DNA from: Mesorhizobium muleiense
GTDB lineage: Bacteria > Pseudomonadota > Alphaproteobacteria > Rhizobiales > Rhizobiaceae
Direction of reading: 5' to 3'
Length of the DNA: 64,000 nucleotides
Assembly: GCF_900099905.1 (NCBI RefSeq)
Contig: NZ_FNEE01000002.1
Span: 124,001 to 188,000 of the forward strand
The position numbers and the translations under genes are program-made. Under the pieces are notes generated by a model. It saw only the letters and a program-made list of their open reading frames with translations. It made no database searches and was not told the origin of the DNA. Shown piece by piece: positions 26,310 to 35,201 of the stretch (position 1 is its first letter; every line of letters starts with the position of its first letter).

Positions 26310-27575
26310 ATGGCCGCAACAATGAACACGTTTGGTTTGCGAAGATGGTGGTTGAAGGCCTTTCTGGTCGCTGCCCTAGTTTTCGTCTGCACGCCGTCGC
26401 AGGCCGACTACCGGGTTGATGTTGGGGACGTGGTCGAAATCTTTGTGACGGGCGTGCCCGAACTGCAGCGCCGTGTTGTCGTGCGAATGGACGGAACTAT
26501 CTCATTTCCTCTGGTGGGCAGTCTGAAAGTTGTTCGATTGTCGACATCCGAGCTTCACGATCGGATTCAGATTGCGCTGGCGGGAAAAATCTTCCAGCGG
26601 AAAACGCCGGACGGGGGGCAGGTCGACATCATCATCGGCGTTGACGAAGTCACCGCCGACGTGGTCGAGTTTCGGCCGGTCTACGTCAACGGCGAGGTGA
26701 TGAAGCCGGGCGAATATGTCTATCGCCCCTCCTTGATTGTTCGCCAAGCTGTGATCGCTGCCGGCGGCTATTCTCCCGTGCGCGGCAACACGGCTGACCC
26801 CTTCGTTGAAGCCACGAGACTGGAAGCCGAGTTCAACTCGCTATGGGCCGAGTTTGTGCGCGCTAAAGCGCAAGCTTGGGGGACGCGCAAGTTGTTACGC
26901 GATGGTACGCCCTTTGATTTTTCAATACTGGCAGGCGGCCCCATAACGCGGAATGATGCGAAGGAGATACTCGCTCAGGAATCCGATCTCGTCGTAGCTA
27001 TTGAAACGGACCAGCAAGGCCGGAAGGACGCCCGCGCCCGAGCCCTGAAAGAATGCAACGGGGAAATTCGCGTGCTTTCCGAATTACAGCAAGTGGAGGA
27101 GCGTAGCGTGGCTGACGATGCTGCCGAATTGGAACGGGCGTTAACCCTGTTCGATAAGGGCCAGATCCTCAGCCAGAGGGTCACGGATGCACGCCGCGCG
27201 CTGCTTCTGTCATCCTCCCGGCGGCTCGAAACGACGTCTCGCCTGGCGCAGGTCAGGAGGACTCAGGTCGATCTTCAGTCTCAGCTGGAGCGGCTCGACA
27301 GCGAGCAAAGGGTGCAACTCCTCCGTGATCTTCGAGAGGCAACGGGCAGGGTCGCCGGGCTCTGGGCAAAGATCGAAGGCGTGATGCGAGCACGGCAGCA
27401 CGTCCTGAACGGGATTGGAACGCCTGCGGACCTCGAACGGACACCTCAGATCACGATCATCAGAAAGGGCGAAAAGGCCGGTTTCTCCGCTGACGAGGAT
27501 ACTGAACTCTATCCCGGCGATGTCGTGCAAGTTTCGATCAGCCCACCGAAAGCGGTCAACGTGCTTGTACAGTGA
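26310..27575 (+). CDS. Polysaccharide export protein, ExoF/Wza-like
   Basis: About 421 residues, the usual size of ExoF. A signal peptide (LKAFLVAALVFVCTPSQA) is followed by the polysaccharide-export domain (YRVDVGDVVEIFVTGVPELQ, RMDGTISFPLVGSLKV), an SLBB-like segment (VNGEVMKPGEYVYR), and then a long charged helical region (about 200-370). It should form or serve the periplasmic/outer-membrane export channel. Several ATGs are possible (26310 and 26322) with no clear ribosome site. Last gene of the EPS island before the right direct repeat. Confidence 0.88.
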   Translation: MAATMNTFGLRRWWLKAFLVAALVFVCTPSQADYRVDVGDVVEIFVTGVPELQRRVVVRMDGTISFPLVGSLKVVRLSTSELHDRIQIALAGKIFQRKTPDGGQVDIIIGVDEVTADVVEFRPVYVNGEVMKPGEYVYRPSLIVRQAVIAAGGYSPVRGNTADPFVEATRLEAEFNSLWAEFVRAKAQAWGTRKLLRDGTPFDFSILAGGPITRNDAKEILAQESDLVVAIETDQQGRKDARARALKECNGEIRVLSELQQVEERSVADDAAELERALTLFDKGQILSQRVTDARRALLLSSSRRLETTSRLAQVRRTQVDLQSQLERLDSEQRVQLLRDLREATGRVAGLWAKIEGVMRARQHVLNGIGTPADLERTPQITIIRKGEKAGFSADEDTELYPGDVVQVSISPPKAVNVLVQ

Positions 27576-28336
27576 GTTCGCAATATCCGCAGTACCGGTC
27601 GTATCGCGACGATCAGGACGCCCGATAGATTGTTCCGCCTCATTCTTCTGATTTCCCATCAAGGCGAGGTCCCCGAGAACCGATCCCGTAGAGAAGCATG
27701 ACCCCGCGAAAGACATCAAACGCCGGCGAAGCGGAAAGCTCGACAAGCGCTTGACTTCAACAAGCAGCATGACGAAGCCTGCTGCGGTGAGGTCATCGGG
27801 TGCAGCCTCTTGCTGCCGACTTTCGGTCCCGCCCCACCGGCGGTCCCCACCTTTCCATCGAGTCTGCCGCTGCTGTCGCTCGACCGGATCATGGCAAATC
27901 GGCACGGAATGATCTCATCCGTCGAAGCCCATGACACGCCGCTTTCGGGGGTCGCCTCCGATCATCTAACGCTTATAGGACTCGTTCGCCTGTGATGTAG
28001 CTGCCCAGCCCCATGGATGGAGATCGGTTCAAAGGGAAGCTCTAGACTGGACTAGCGGAGCGGGGCGGCCCAGCGGCTTTGGTTGCGGGGGGAGGTCGCT
28101 GGGCCTAGCGAGCCTTCGGGGGCGTGCTCACGTGGCTGGTGAATACGCGACTCTCCCCGATCAGGGAAACGTCCATCCAAGCCCCATGGAAGGCACGAGA
28201 CTCGACCATGAGTGGGAACGGCTCAGCCCATACCAAGACGTAAGAATTTAGGTTACCTTTCTGGGACTGAGCTGTCGCGACTTATGGTCGGGTCGCATCA
28301 TGTGGGAGACCTTTCTCCAATCTCAAAGCCGCTTCC
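27576..28336. other. Gap after the EPS island, holding repeat copy B
   Basis: No intact gene. The first 240 bases are unrecognised. 27817-28076 is the second copy of the 260-bp direct repeat. 28077-28336 precedes the cyclase and contains its presumed promoter; no motif stands out. Confidence 0.6.
27817..28076. repeat. Direct repeat, copy B, right side of EPS island
   Basis: A 260-bp copy of 8522-8780. It carries only the final 60 codons of the endonuclease-family gene, from FGPAPPAVPTFPS to SDHLTLIGLVRL and the stop at 27995, plus the same 3' flank to GGCCCAGCGG. It differs from copy A by a scatter of point changes, including a Pro to Thr change next to the catalytic His and one extra base in the flank. 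There is no start, so it is a gene fragment. Confidence 0.92.
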
Positions 28337-30108
28337 ATGCGTCGATCGCTATTTCAGAAGTATTTTCTAGTCTTGTTCGCGGCGGCCATTTTTCCGATGG
28401 CTGCCGGTGGCATCAGCAACTGGTGGTTCAGCTATGTCGACCAGCGTGCGATCCTCAGTGCCCTGCTGCGGTCCGAGGGAACATCGGCGGCCGACAAATT
28501 GAGAGCTTTCTTGACGGCATCAAGATTCCGCTCGGCTCCACGATCCCCGAGGACGTGTCGGCCAATGCCAGCGTGAAACAGCTTCGGCTTCTTTTCCTGC
28601 GTGTGATGCACCAGGTCCCGGGAATTCTCAGCATCAGTTTCGTCGACGGCGACGGCGCAGAACGGCTGCACGTCTCGCGCATTGGCTCAAACAGGACGGA
28701 AGGCGGGGCGGACCGCTCGGGCGATCCCGCTGTCGTGGGCGCCAAGACCGCGAAGGTCTGGTATGGCCCGGTCGCCTACCGCCAGGGTTCCGAACCGTCG
28801 GCAACCATCGCGATGGCGAATTACGACGATACAGTCCTAGAAAACACGATCATCGCCGAAATCAGTCTGAAGGCTATCTGGCTCATCGTTTCCGAAGTCC
28901 GCGTAGGCCGCAGCGGCCAGGCACTTGTCGTCGACGAGACCGGCCACCTCATCGCTCACCCCGCGATCAGCAAAGTGATGCAAGGCGCCGACGAGAAAGC
29001 AGGTTTGGCCCTGCGCGGATTGCGGGATGCGATCGCCGCCGCGGGCGGCACTGCGATTGCAAGCCGCAACGCCGAGAATGAACGCGTTGTGACCGCTGGC
29101 GCGCCCGTTGCCGCGGCCGGTTGGATGGTATTTGTCGAGCAGTCGCAGGCAGAGGCTTTTGCACCCCTGTACGCTTCATTGTGGCGAACCGGCGGGTTGT
29201 TCCTCGCCGCCACAGTCCTTGCGGCGGTACTCGCCTGTTGGCTTGCCAGACGGATGAGCGGGCCTATCCGATTGCTGAAAGAAGGCGCCCTCAAGATCAG
29301 TGCCGGACAGTTCGATCACCGGATCGACATTGTCACTGGAGACGAACTTGAGCGGCTGGCTGCGCGGTTCAACCAAATGGCGGAGGAGCTCGCCATGTCG
29401 CGGGACCGCGATGAGCGAATGATGCGTTTGAAGCGCTTCCTGGCACCACAGGTGGCGGAGCTCGTAGAAAAGGCTGGCGACGAGAGAATGCTCGCCGGAC
29501 AGCGCGCGGAAGTGGCCGCTGTTTTTTGCGATTTGCGTGGCTTCACCGCATTTTCGGCGCACGCTGAGCCTGAGGACATCATGCAGCTCTTGCGTGAGTA
29601 CTACGAGGCGCTCGGCGCGATCATCACTCGGTATGAGGTGACGCTGACCAGTTTTTCGGCGGATGGATTGATGATTCTCGTCAACGCCCCGGTTCCATGT
29701 GAAGAGCCGGCGCTTCATGCCGTAAAAATGGCTGTCGACATGCAGGATTCCACACAAGAGCTCAAATCTGCGTGGCGGCAGCGTGGTTATGAGATTGGCT
29801 TCGGCATGGGGCTCGCTATGGGGTGGGCAACGGTGGGTCGAATTGGCTATGAGGCCCGCGCTGACTACACCGCAATTGGCAATGTCGTGAACTTGGCATC
29901 GAGGCTGTGTTCGTCCGCTGAAGATCGACAAATCCTTGTCGATTATTCCGTGACGCGCCATTTGCCTGGCAACATGCCGATCGTTGACCTCGGTACTCGC
30001 CAGTTCAAAGGCCTCGAAGGGCACGTTCGCGTCTACAATGTTGAGACGCAAGGGATGGAGCGGCCGAATTTAGATCCTGCTGCGAATGACGCCACGGCAA
30101 AGGGCTAG
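28337..30108 (+). pseudogene. Class III adenylate/guanylate cyclase with a frameshift
   Basis: A membrane sensor cyclase of about 590 residues. The natural N-terminus (ATG 28337) gives a membrane segment (FLVLFAAAIFPMAAGG) and reads to AADK, then leaves frame near 28496-28500; the next frame continues with IESFLDGIKIPLG. One extra base there would restore it. Downstream all is intact: a periplasmic sensor domain, a second membrane segment (LFLAATVLAAVLACWLA), HAMP, and a cyclase domain with metal Asp in FCDLRGF, ADGLM (GDG altered) and NVVNLASRL. Either a recent mutation or an assembly error. Restart inside the shifted frame would lose the first membrane segment. Confidence 0.85.
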
Positions 30109-30478
30109 GCTCCGCGGTTTCAAGCTTTCCTTGAAAGCCCGCAGTTCCCAACTAAGGGATTCGCGGGCCGTTTAGACCGACCCGGAGAATGTTGGGGCAG
30201 GGTGCATTTGGCGGAGGGAGTGGCCGTCTCCGCCTAATCGAAGGAGTTCCGATAACGTAACAGTAGATGCAACCTTTGCTGGTAATGCTAGAGGAGTGTG
30301 GAAGCGGCTCCGACAGTGAGGCGGGGGAGCTAGATCGGCGGAGCCGCCTGCGCAATCCCGGGTTGGGGTTTGACCGCGCCGTCCTATTCTGGGACAGCGC
30401 GGTCAACGATTCGTTAAAATTGGAACTAATTAAGCGCATGCTAATTGAAATCGCGGTTTTGCGAGTCAATGCATGCAT
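30109..30478. other. Gap with a copy of the tRNA-Ser 3' end
   Basis: Non-coding apart from chance frames. The notable feature is a 15-base match to the 3' end of the tRNA-Ser gene at 30209-30223. The last 100 bases are AT-rich compared with the surroundings. Confidence 0.5.
30209..30223. repeat. Candidate att site: copy of tRNA-Ser 3' end
   Basis: TGGCGGAGGGAGTGG here is identical and in the same orientation to 31467-31481, the CCA end and acceptor stem of tRNA-Ser. Such direct repeats are left when a site-specific element enters a tRNA 3' end. No integrase is seen between the two copies, so if real this is a relic. Confidence 0.5.
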
Positions 30479-30610
30479 TTGAAGTTTCTCCCGCCAATGA
30501 TGCCTACCTTGGTCGCCAAGCCGCCCCAAGGCGATGAGTGGATGCATGAAGCCAAATTCGACGGCTACCGCTCCCAGATCATCATCGATGCCGGCGGTGT
30601 GCGGCCGCCC
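30479..30610 (+). pseudogene. LigD ligase-domain fragment (N-terminal 44 residues)
   Basis: A short piece of the same ligase family as 5153-5923: LKFLPPMMPTLVAKPP, then WMHEAKFDGYRSQIIID, which keeps the motif I lysine (EAKFDG) that the other relic has lost. The similarity stops abruptly near 30605. Beyond it the DNA is unrelated; a minus-strand frame (GLQIGISGLEQTARPVR) may be a piece of another gene. Confidence 0.7.
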
Positions 30611-30801
30611 GGCCAATTTTCACTTCAGCCGCGATGGAGTTGAGAGCGTCCTCGGTTGCGGGCTCCAGCGGCACGCCGTCGGTTCGCACGGGGCGGGCGG
30701 TTTGCTCCAGTCCGGAAATTCCGATTTGGAGGCCGCCATTGCACAGCTGCCCTGCGACATGCGAGTTTGTCAACCAAATGGCTCATCATGGGAGTCTCGT
30801 C

Positions 30802-31095
30802 ATGTCCATTCGCCGGATTGCGTTGACCTCGGCAGCGGTCACGCTTGCCTTCACAACCCTCGCCCAGGCCAGGCCGGACACCCGCGCCATGACCTGCCAA
30901 CAGACGCAGGCGCTAATCCAGAGCCATGGCTCGGCGGTGCTGACCACCGGCCCGAACACCTATGCCCTCTACGTCCGCCGGTACAGCAATGCGTGCGACT
31001 GGTCGGAAATCCCAGCGGTAGGGTTTGTGCCGACGCTCGATGGCCAGTGCTTGGTTCATCGATGCAGAGAGCCGCTCTACACTCCTCCCGGCTGA
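30802..31095 (+). CDS. Small exported protein (97 aa)
   Basis: A signal peptide (IALTSAAVTLAFTTLAQA) is followed by about 74 mature residues with three Cys (CQQTQALIQ, SNACDW, CLVHRC). GGGAG lies eight bases before the ATG at 30802. It is probably periplasmic with at least one disulfide. The pattern RAMTCQQTQALIQSHGSAVL is seen in small rhizobial proteins of unknown function, from memory. It sits in the decayed strip beside the tRNA but looks intact. Confidence 0.7.
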   Translation: MSIRRIALTSAAVTLAFTTLAQARPDTRAMTCQQTQALIQSHGSAVLTTGPNTYALYVRRYSNACDWSEIPAVGFVPTLDGQCLVHRCREPLYTPPG

Positions 31096-31110
31096 CGGTG
31101 ACGAGCATAG

Positions 31111-31348
31111 CTATTCTGCTGCGCCCTTCGGCAGGTAGCCCTTTTCCCGCAGATACGTGGTCAGGATCTTCTCGACCATCGATGACAGCATGTACTCGTG
31201 TCGGCCTCGCCTTGGCAAAGCCGATCATCACGAAACCAATGGAGCTCCATCCAGTGCGAACCGCAACGATGGTCATTGCCAATCCCGCAACGACGCAAAG
31301 CATCACGGCTACTTGGAGCAGCCAACTCCCAAAGAACTCAGGAGTCAT
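31111..31348 (-). pseudogene. Small membrane protein, probably frameshifted
   Basis: An ATG at 31348, after GGTGGGGGG, opens MTPEFFGSWLLQVAVMLCVV and a second hydrophobic stretch (IGFVMIGFA). The frame then runs on into unlikely basic sequence that would be antisense to the exported protein. In the neighbouring frame a natural-looking tail (HEYMLSSMVEKILTTYLREK then GYLPKGAAE) ends at 31111. A frameshift near 31215 would join them. The family was not recognised. Confidence 0.4.
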
Positions 31349-31466
31349 GTTCCCCCCACCGCGGGTAAGCAAATGATCCCCCCAAGCCGTACTCAGCATC
31401 GCGCGGCAGGGCAGAGCGTCAAGCCTGATCGCGTAAGCTACCCCACTTAGATAATTCAACGGCAGA

Positions 31467-31556
31467 TGGCGGAGGGAGTGGGATTCGAACCCACGGTGGG
31501 CTTGCACCCACGCCGGTTTTCAAGACCGGTGCCTTAAACCGCTCGGCCATCCCTCC
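31467..31556 (-). tRNA. tRNA-Ser (anticodon TGA)
   Basis: A 90-base type II tRNA with a long variable arm. The acceptor stem GGAGGGA pairs with TCCCTCC, the anticodon loop is CTTGAAA within a CCGGT/ACCGG stem (anticodon TGA, reading UCA), and GGTTCGAATCC forms the T arm. CCA is encoded (31467-31469 on the complement). Its 3' end faces the accessory region to the left and is duplicated at 30209. Confidence 0.95.
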
Positions 31557-31964
31557 ATCGTGATTTTTCAACCACCTGGATGCTCGTCCTGATCTCAACG
31601 CGTACCCTGTGGGCACGCCTCGGAGATCGTTCGCTCTTCATTGCTCTAGTGCGCCCAACGAAGTCCTGTCAACCGGCTGTTGCCGGTTCCTGCCAGGGGC
31701 AGGGCACGGGTGCTTGACGGCGGGGCTTGAGCAGGACGAGCAGCGCTGCGCCGAAGCTCGAAACGCCGTGATTTCTCACAGCGATCGCCGGGACGGCTTG
31801 TGCCACAATCTCGCCCGGTTCCGACCATAATCGGTTAATACGGTGATAAACAATTCCTGTGCACAAGGGATTGCGAATCAAGGTGTCGCTGGCATTGTCG
31901 AGTAGGTTTTGGCCCTGCCGACGGTCAAGTTGCGGCGCCTTTGTTGAGAGGGGACAATCGAAAA
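31557..31964. other. Non-coding gap between tRNA-Ser and rlpA
   Basis: A 408-bp gap that should hold the tRNA promoter (leftward) and the rlpA promoter (rightward). A 6-bp perfect hairpin AACCGG/CCGGTT lies at 31671-31688. No gene is supported. Confidence 0.5.
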
Positions 31965-33185
31965 ATGCCAAGCACGACGCGCCCGCGTCTTCGTCGCGCT
32001 TCCGCTTTCGCGTTGTGTGCCCTGTCGGCTGCCTTGCTGGCGGCTTGCGCGGCGCCGCCACAGCCAAAGGCAATGGTCAACAAGAAGCCTCGCTCCAAGG
32101 AATATTTTGCCGAATCCGAATATGGCGTAAAAGCCAGCCCGCGCGTTAGCTTCAAGATGTCGGGCCTGCAGCGTGGCGGCGGACGCGATCAGCTCGGCAA
32201 GCCCTATCAAGTGCGCGGCAAGTGGTATTATCCGAAGGAAGACAAGCGCTACGCCAAGAAGGGTCTCGCCTCCTGGTATGGCGAAGCCTTCCACGGCAGG
32301 CTGACCGCCAACGGCGAAGTCTACGACATGACACATCTGACCGGCGCGCATCCGACAATGCCGCTGCCGAGCTATGCGCGGGTCACCAATCTGAAGACCG
32401 GCAGCTCGGTCATCGTGCGCGTCAACGATCGCGGTCCTTACCATGAGGGGCGCATCATCGATGTGTCGAAGCGCGCCGCCGAAATGCTCGACTATGCCAA
32501 TATCGGCACGGCCAAGGTGAAGGTTGAATATGTCGGACGGGCGCCGCTTCACGGCAAAGACGAACACTATCTGATGGCCTCTTACCATCCCGGCAACAGG
32601 GCGCCGGATCCGTCGGACGGCCTGCCCACCGGCGTCATGATCGCCATGAACGGACCATCGCCGAGCACGGCGTTGGCCCCCGCCGCTGCCTTTCCCGGTA
32701 AGTTGACGAATTCCGCATCGGCACAGCCGGTCGTGGCGGCGCAGACGCCGGCCGCCGGCAGCGTGACGCTGCCCGATTTCGGGCCGATCGTGCCGGAACG
32801 GCCGCAGATCAATCTGCCGCAATCGCCGTTCAGGGTAGCGACGCTGTCTTATGCGAGCGAACGCGTGCAGCGCGCCTCCACTGTCTTTGCCGCGCTGGAT
32901 GGCGCCGGGCCCGCCGAAATCCTGCAATCGTGGAAGCGGCAAGTTCCTTCGGCCGCTTCGCCCACCGACTATATCGCGGCGGGCTCGTTCGAGGATGCCG
33001 CCGAGGCGCAGCAGGTGGCAACCCAGCTTTCCGGCTTCGGCAACACCGAAATCCAGCGCTCGGAATTCGAGGGCAAGGACTGGTATTCGGTCAATCTCTA
33101 TCCGGACGGCCATGGCAGCCTGGACGACATGCTGCAGGCGGCATGGTCGCATGGCGCGCCGGACGCGCTCGTGGTTCGGAATTGA
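31965..33185 (+). CDS. rlpA: RlpA-like septal lytic transglycosylase lipoprotein
   Basis: A 406-residue lipoprotein. The lipobox LLAAC gives the acylated Cys near residue 28. The double-psi beta-barrel lies at about 95-190 (GLASWYGEAFHGRLTANGE, then RVNDRGPYHEGRIIDVS with the catalytic-type Asp). A C-terminal SPOR-like domain covers about 310-400 (YIAAGSFEDAAEAQQ), expected to bind denuded septal glycan. GAGAGGGG lies upstream of the ATG at 31965. It is the first of the envelope genes before dac, as usual in this order. Confidence 0.9.
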   Translation: MPSTTRPRLRRASAFALCALSAALLAACAAPPQPKAMVNKKPRSKEYFAESEYGVKASPRVSFKMSGLQRGGGRDQLGKPYQVRGKWYYPKEDKRYAKKGLASWYGEAFHGRLTANGEVYDMTHLTGAHPTMPLPSYARVTNLKTGSSVIVRVNDRGPYHEGRIIDVSKRAAEMLDYANIGTAKVKVEYVGRAPLHGKDEHYLMASYHPGNRAPDPSDGLPTGVMIAMNGPSPSTALAPAAAFPGKLTNSASAQPVVAAQTPAAGSVTLPDFGPIVPERPQINLPQSPFRVATLSYASERVQRASTVFAALDGAGPAEILQSWKRQVPSAASPTDYIAAGSFEDAAEAQQVATQLSGFGNTEIQRSEFEGKDWYSVNLYPDGHGSLDDMLQAAWSHGAPDALVVRN

Positions 33186-33212
33186 CCGGCAAAACTTGAA
33201 GTTTTGGCCGGT
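33185..33212 (+). terminator. Hairpin after rlpA
   Basis: ACCGGC-AAAAC and GTTTT-GGCCGGT form a stem of about eleven pairs with one bulge and a short loop, directly after the rlpA stop. There is no long T tract, so termination strength is uncertain. Confidence 0.5.
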
Positions 33213-33298
33213 TGTCCATCGCGCGGTTGCTCGGCCGGGACAAAGCCTGATAGCCTAGAGCTTGCCCCAAAAATGCCGGCTGACAGGTCGAACTTCTC

Positions 33299-34465
33299 AT
33301 GAAATTTCGCTTCGCCGCGCCTCTCGCCGGGCTTCTGGGTTTTGGCCTCCTGCTGCTTTCGCTGGCTCCGGCCGCGGCGCAGCTTTTCGAAACCAAGGCC
33401 GCACAGGCCTTCATGATCGATGCCGAAACCGGAACGGTGCTGTTTTCCAAGGATGCCGACAGGCCGATTCAGCCGGCGTCACTGGCCAAGCTGATGACGA
33501 TGGAGGTGGTGTTCAACGCCATCAAATCGAGGCGCGTGACGCTTAACGATACATACGTGGTGAGTGAGAACGCATGGCGCACCGGCGGCGCGCCATCCGG
33601 GACATCGACGATGTTTGCCCAGCTCAAGTCGACGATCCGGCTTGAAGACCTGATCCAGGGCGTGACGGTCCAGGCCGCCAATGACGGCTGCATCATCATC
33701 GCCGAAGGTTTTGCCGGATCGGAGGCGAATTTCGCGACTGGGATGACCGAGCGCGCAAGGCAGATTGGCCTCAAAAAATCGACATTCGTCAATGCAACCG
33801 GCCTGCCGGCCGACGGCCAGCAGACAACGGTTCGAGAGCTTGCGCTCCTGGCCCTGCATATCTGGCGCGAGTACCCAGACCTCTATCGCTATTACGGCCA
33901 GAAGGATTTCACCTGGAACAAGATCACCCAGAGGAACCGCAACCCGCTGCTGGCGATGGATATCGGCGCCGACGGCCTGGCGATCGGCAGGAGCGATGCA
34001 TCCGGCTTCGGCATCGTCGGCTCGGTCAGCCAAGGCGGCAGGCGGGTCATTGCGGCAATGAGCGGCCTGGCAAGCGACCGCGAGCGCGCCGAGGAAGCGC
34101 GAAAGCTGCTCGACTGGGGCCTTCGTTCCTTTGAGAAAACCGAGATTTTCGCCAAGGACGAAGTGGTCGGCGAGGCCCAGGTGTTCGGCGGTGCGAAATC
34201 CGGCGTGGCGCTGAAGGCAAAAGCGCCCGTGGTCATCTTCCTGCCGATCGCCAACCGCGACAAGCTGACTGCCAGGATCGTCTATGAGGGACCGGTTGCA
34301 GCCCCCGTGGAGGAGGGGCAACCGGTGGGCGCGCTGCGGGTCTGGATCGGTGACACGCTGAGCCAGGAAACGCCGCTTTTCGCGGCCGAAACGGTTGGCG
34401 TCGGCTCGCTGCCGCAACGCGCACTCGATGCCGCCAAGGAACTGGCGGTCGGCTGGCTGCGTTAG
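33299..34465 (+). CDS. D-alanyl-D-alanine carboxypeptidase family protein (altered KTG box)
   Basis: A 388-residue PBP5-type protein: a signal peptide ([17 protein letters not shown]), the SxxK active site in [12 protein letters not shown] near residue 64, and a C-terminal beta domain. The second and third boxes depart from the rule. SxN reads AAND, where SANDG is usual, and KTG reads AIG in [14 protein letters not shown]. Loss of the KTG lysine would normally weaken carboxypeptidase activity strongly. It is therefore either a degenerate paralogue with a binding role or uses other residues. Located between rlpA and tmk, as in related genomes. Confidence 0.88.
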   Translation: MKFRFAAPLAGLLGFGLLLLSLAPAAAQLFETKAAQAFMIDAETGTVLFSKDADRPIQPASLAKLMTMEVVFNAIKSRRVTLNDTYVVSENAWRTGGAPSGTSTMFAQLKSTIRLEDLIQGVTVQAANDGCIIIAEGFAGSEANFATGMTERARQIGLKKSTFVNATGLPADGQQTTVRELALLALHIWREYPDLYRYYGQKDFTWNKITQRNRNPLLAMDIGADGLAIGRSDASGFGIVGSVSQGGRRVIAAMSGLASDRERAEEARKLLDWGLRSFEKTEIFAKDEVVGEAQVFGGAKSGVALKAKAPVVIFLPIANRDKLTARIVYEGPVAAPVEEGQPVGALRVWIGDTLSQETPLFAAETVGVGSLPQRALDAAKELAVGWLR

Positions 34466-34532
34466 CAGCCGCGGCGTGGACCTTTTCTCAAGTCGGGACT
34501 ATTACGGTCCCGCAGCATGGACAAAGGCTTTG

Positions 34533-35201
34533 GTGAGCGGATTCTTCATCACCTTCGAAGGCGGAGAAGGGGCAGGCAAGTCGACGCAGATCGAGCGGCT
34601 GGCCGGCAAGATGCGCGCCAAGCAATACGATGTCATTGTCACGCGCGAGCCGGGTGGCTCGCCAGGCGCAGAGGCGGTCCGGCATGTCCTGCTTTCCGGC
34701 GCTGCCGAGCCATTCGGCCCCAAAATGGAGGCGCTGCTGTTTGCCGCCGCGCGTTCCGACCATGTCGAGCAGGTCATCCGGCCGGCGGTCGAGCGCGGCT
34801 CGATCGTGCTTTGTGATCGCTTCATGGACTCCTCGCGCGTCTACCAGGGCGTCACCGGCGGCCTCGATCCAGCCTTCATGGACGCGCTGGAAACGGTCGC
34901 CATCAACGGCATGGTGCCCGACATGACGCTGATCTTTGATCTCGACCCGGCCGAAGGACTGCGGCGCGCCACGGTACGGCGGGGCACCGATGCCGGCGCC
35001 GACCGTTTCGAAAAGGAAACGCTTGATATCCATCAGCGCCGCCGCGAAGCGTTTCTGGCGATCGCCGCGGCAGAACCCGAGCGCTGCATCGTCGTCGACG
35101 CCTCCGCCGACCCCGACACGGTGGAGAATGTCGTCGCCGGCGCCGTGTTCGCGGCGCTGGAGACGATGACGCCGAGACACAGGAAGCAGGCGCCGGGATG
35201 A
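34533..35201 (+). CDS. tmk: Thymidylate kinase
   Basis: A 222-residue dTMP kinase: P loop GGEGAGKST near residue 10, the DR motif in LCDRFMDSS, and an Arg-rich lid around [16 protein letters not shown]. It makes dTDP for DNA synthesis. The start is probably GTG at 34533, or TTG just before it; there is no ATG near the conserved N-terminus ([10 protein letters not shown]). Its stop overlaps the holB start by four bases, so the two are coupled. Confidence 0.95.
   Translation: MSGFFITFEGGEGAGKSTQIERLAGKMRAKQYDVIVTREPGGSPGAEAVRHVLLSGAAEPFGPKMEALLFAAARSDHVEQVIRPAVERGSIVLCDRFMDSSRVYQGVTGGLDPAFMDALETVAINGMVPDMTLIFDLDPAEGLRRATVRRGTDAGADRFEKETLDIHQRRREAFLAIAAAEPERCIVVDASADPDTVENVVAGAVFAALETMTPRHRKQAPG

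Noticed and set aside
30582..30773. Minus-strand frame of 63 codons after the ligase fragment
   Set aside because: Part of it looks protein-like, but it begins inside the ligase fragment on the other strand and no family was recognised; mentioned only as a possible relic.
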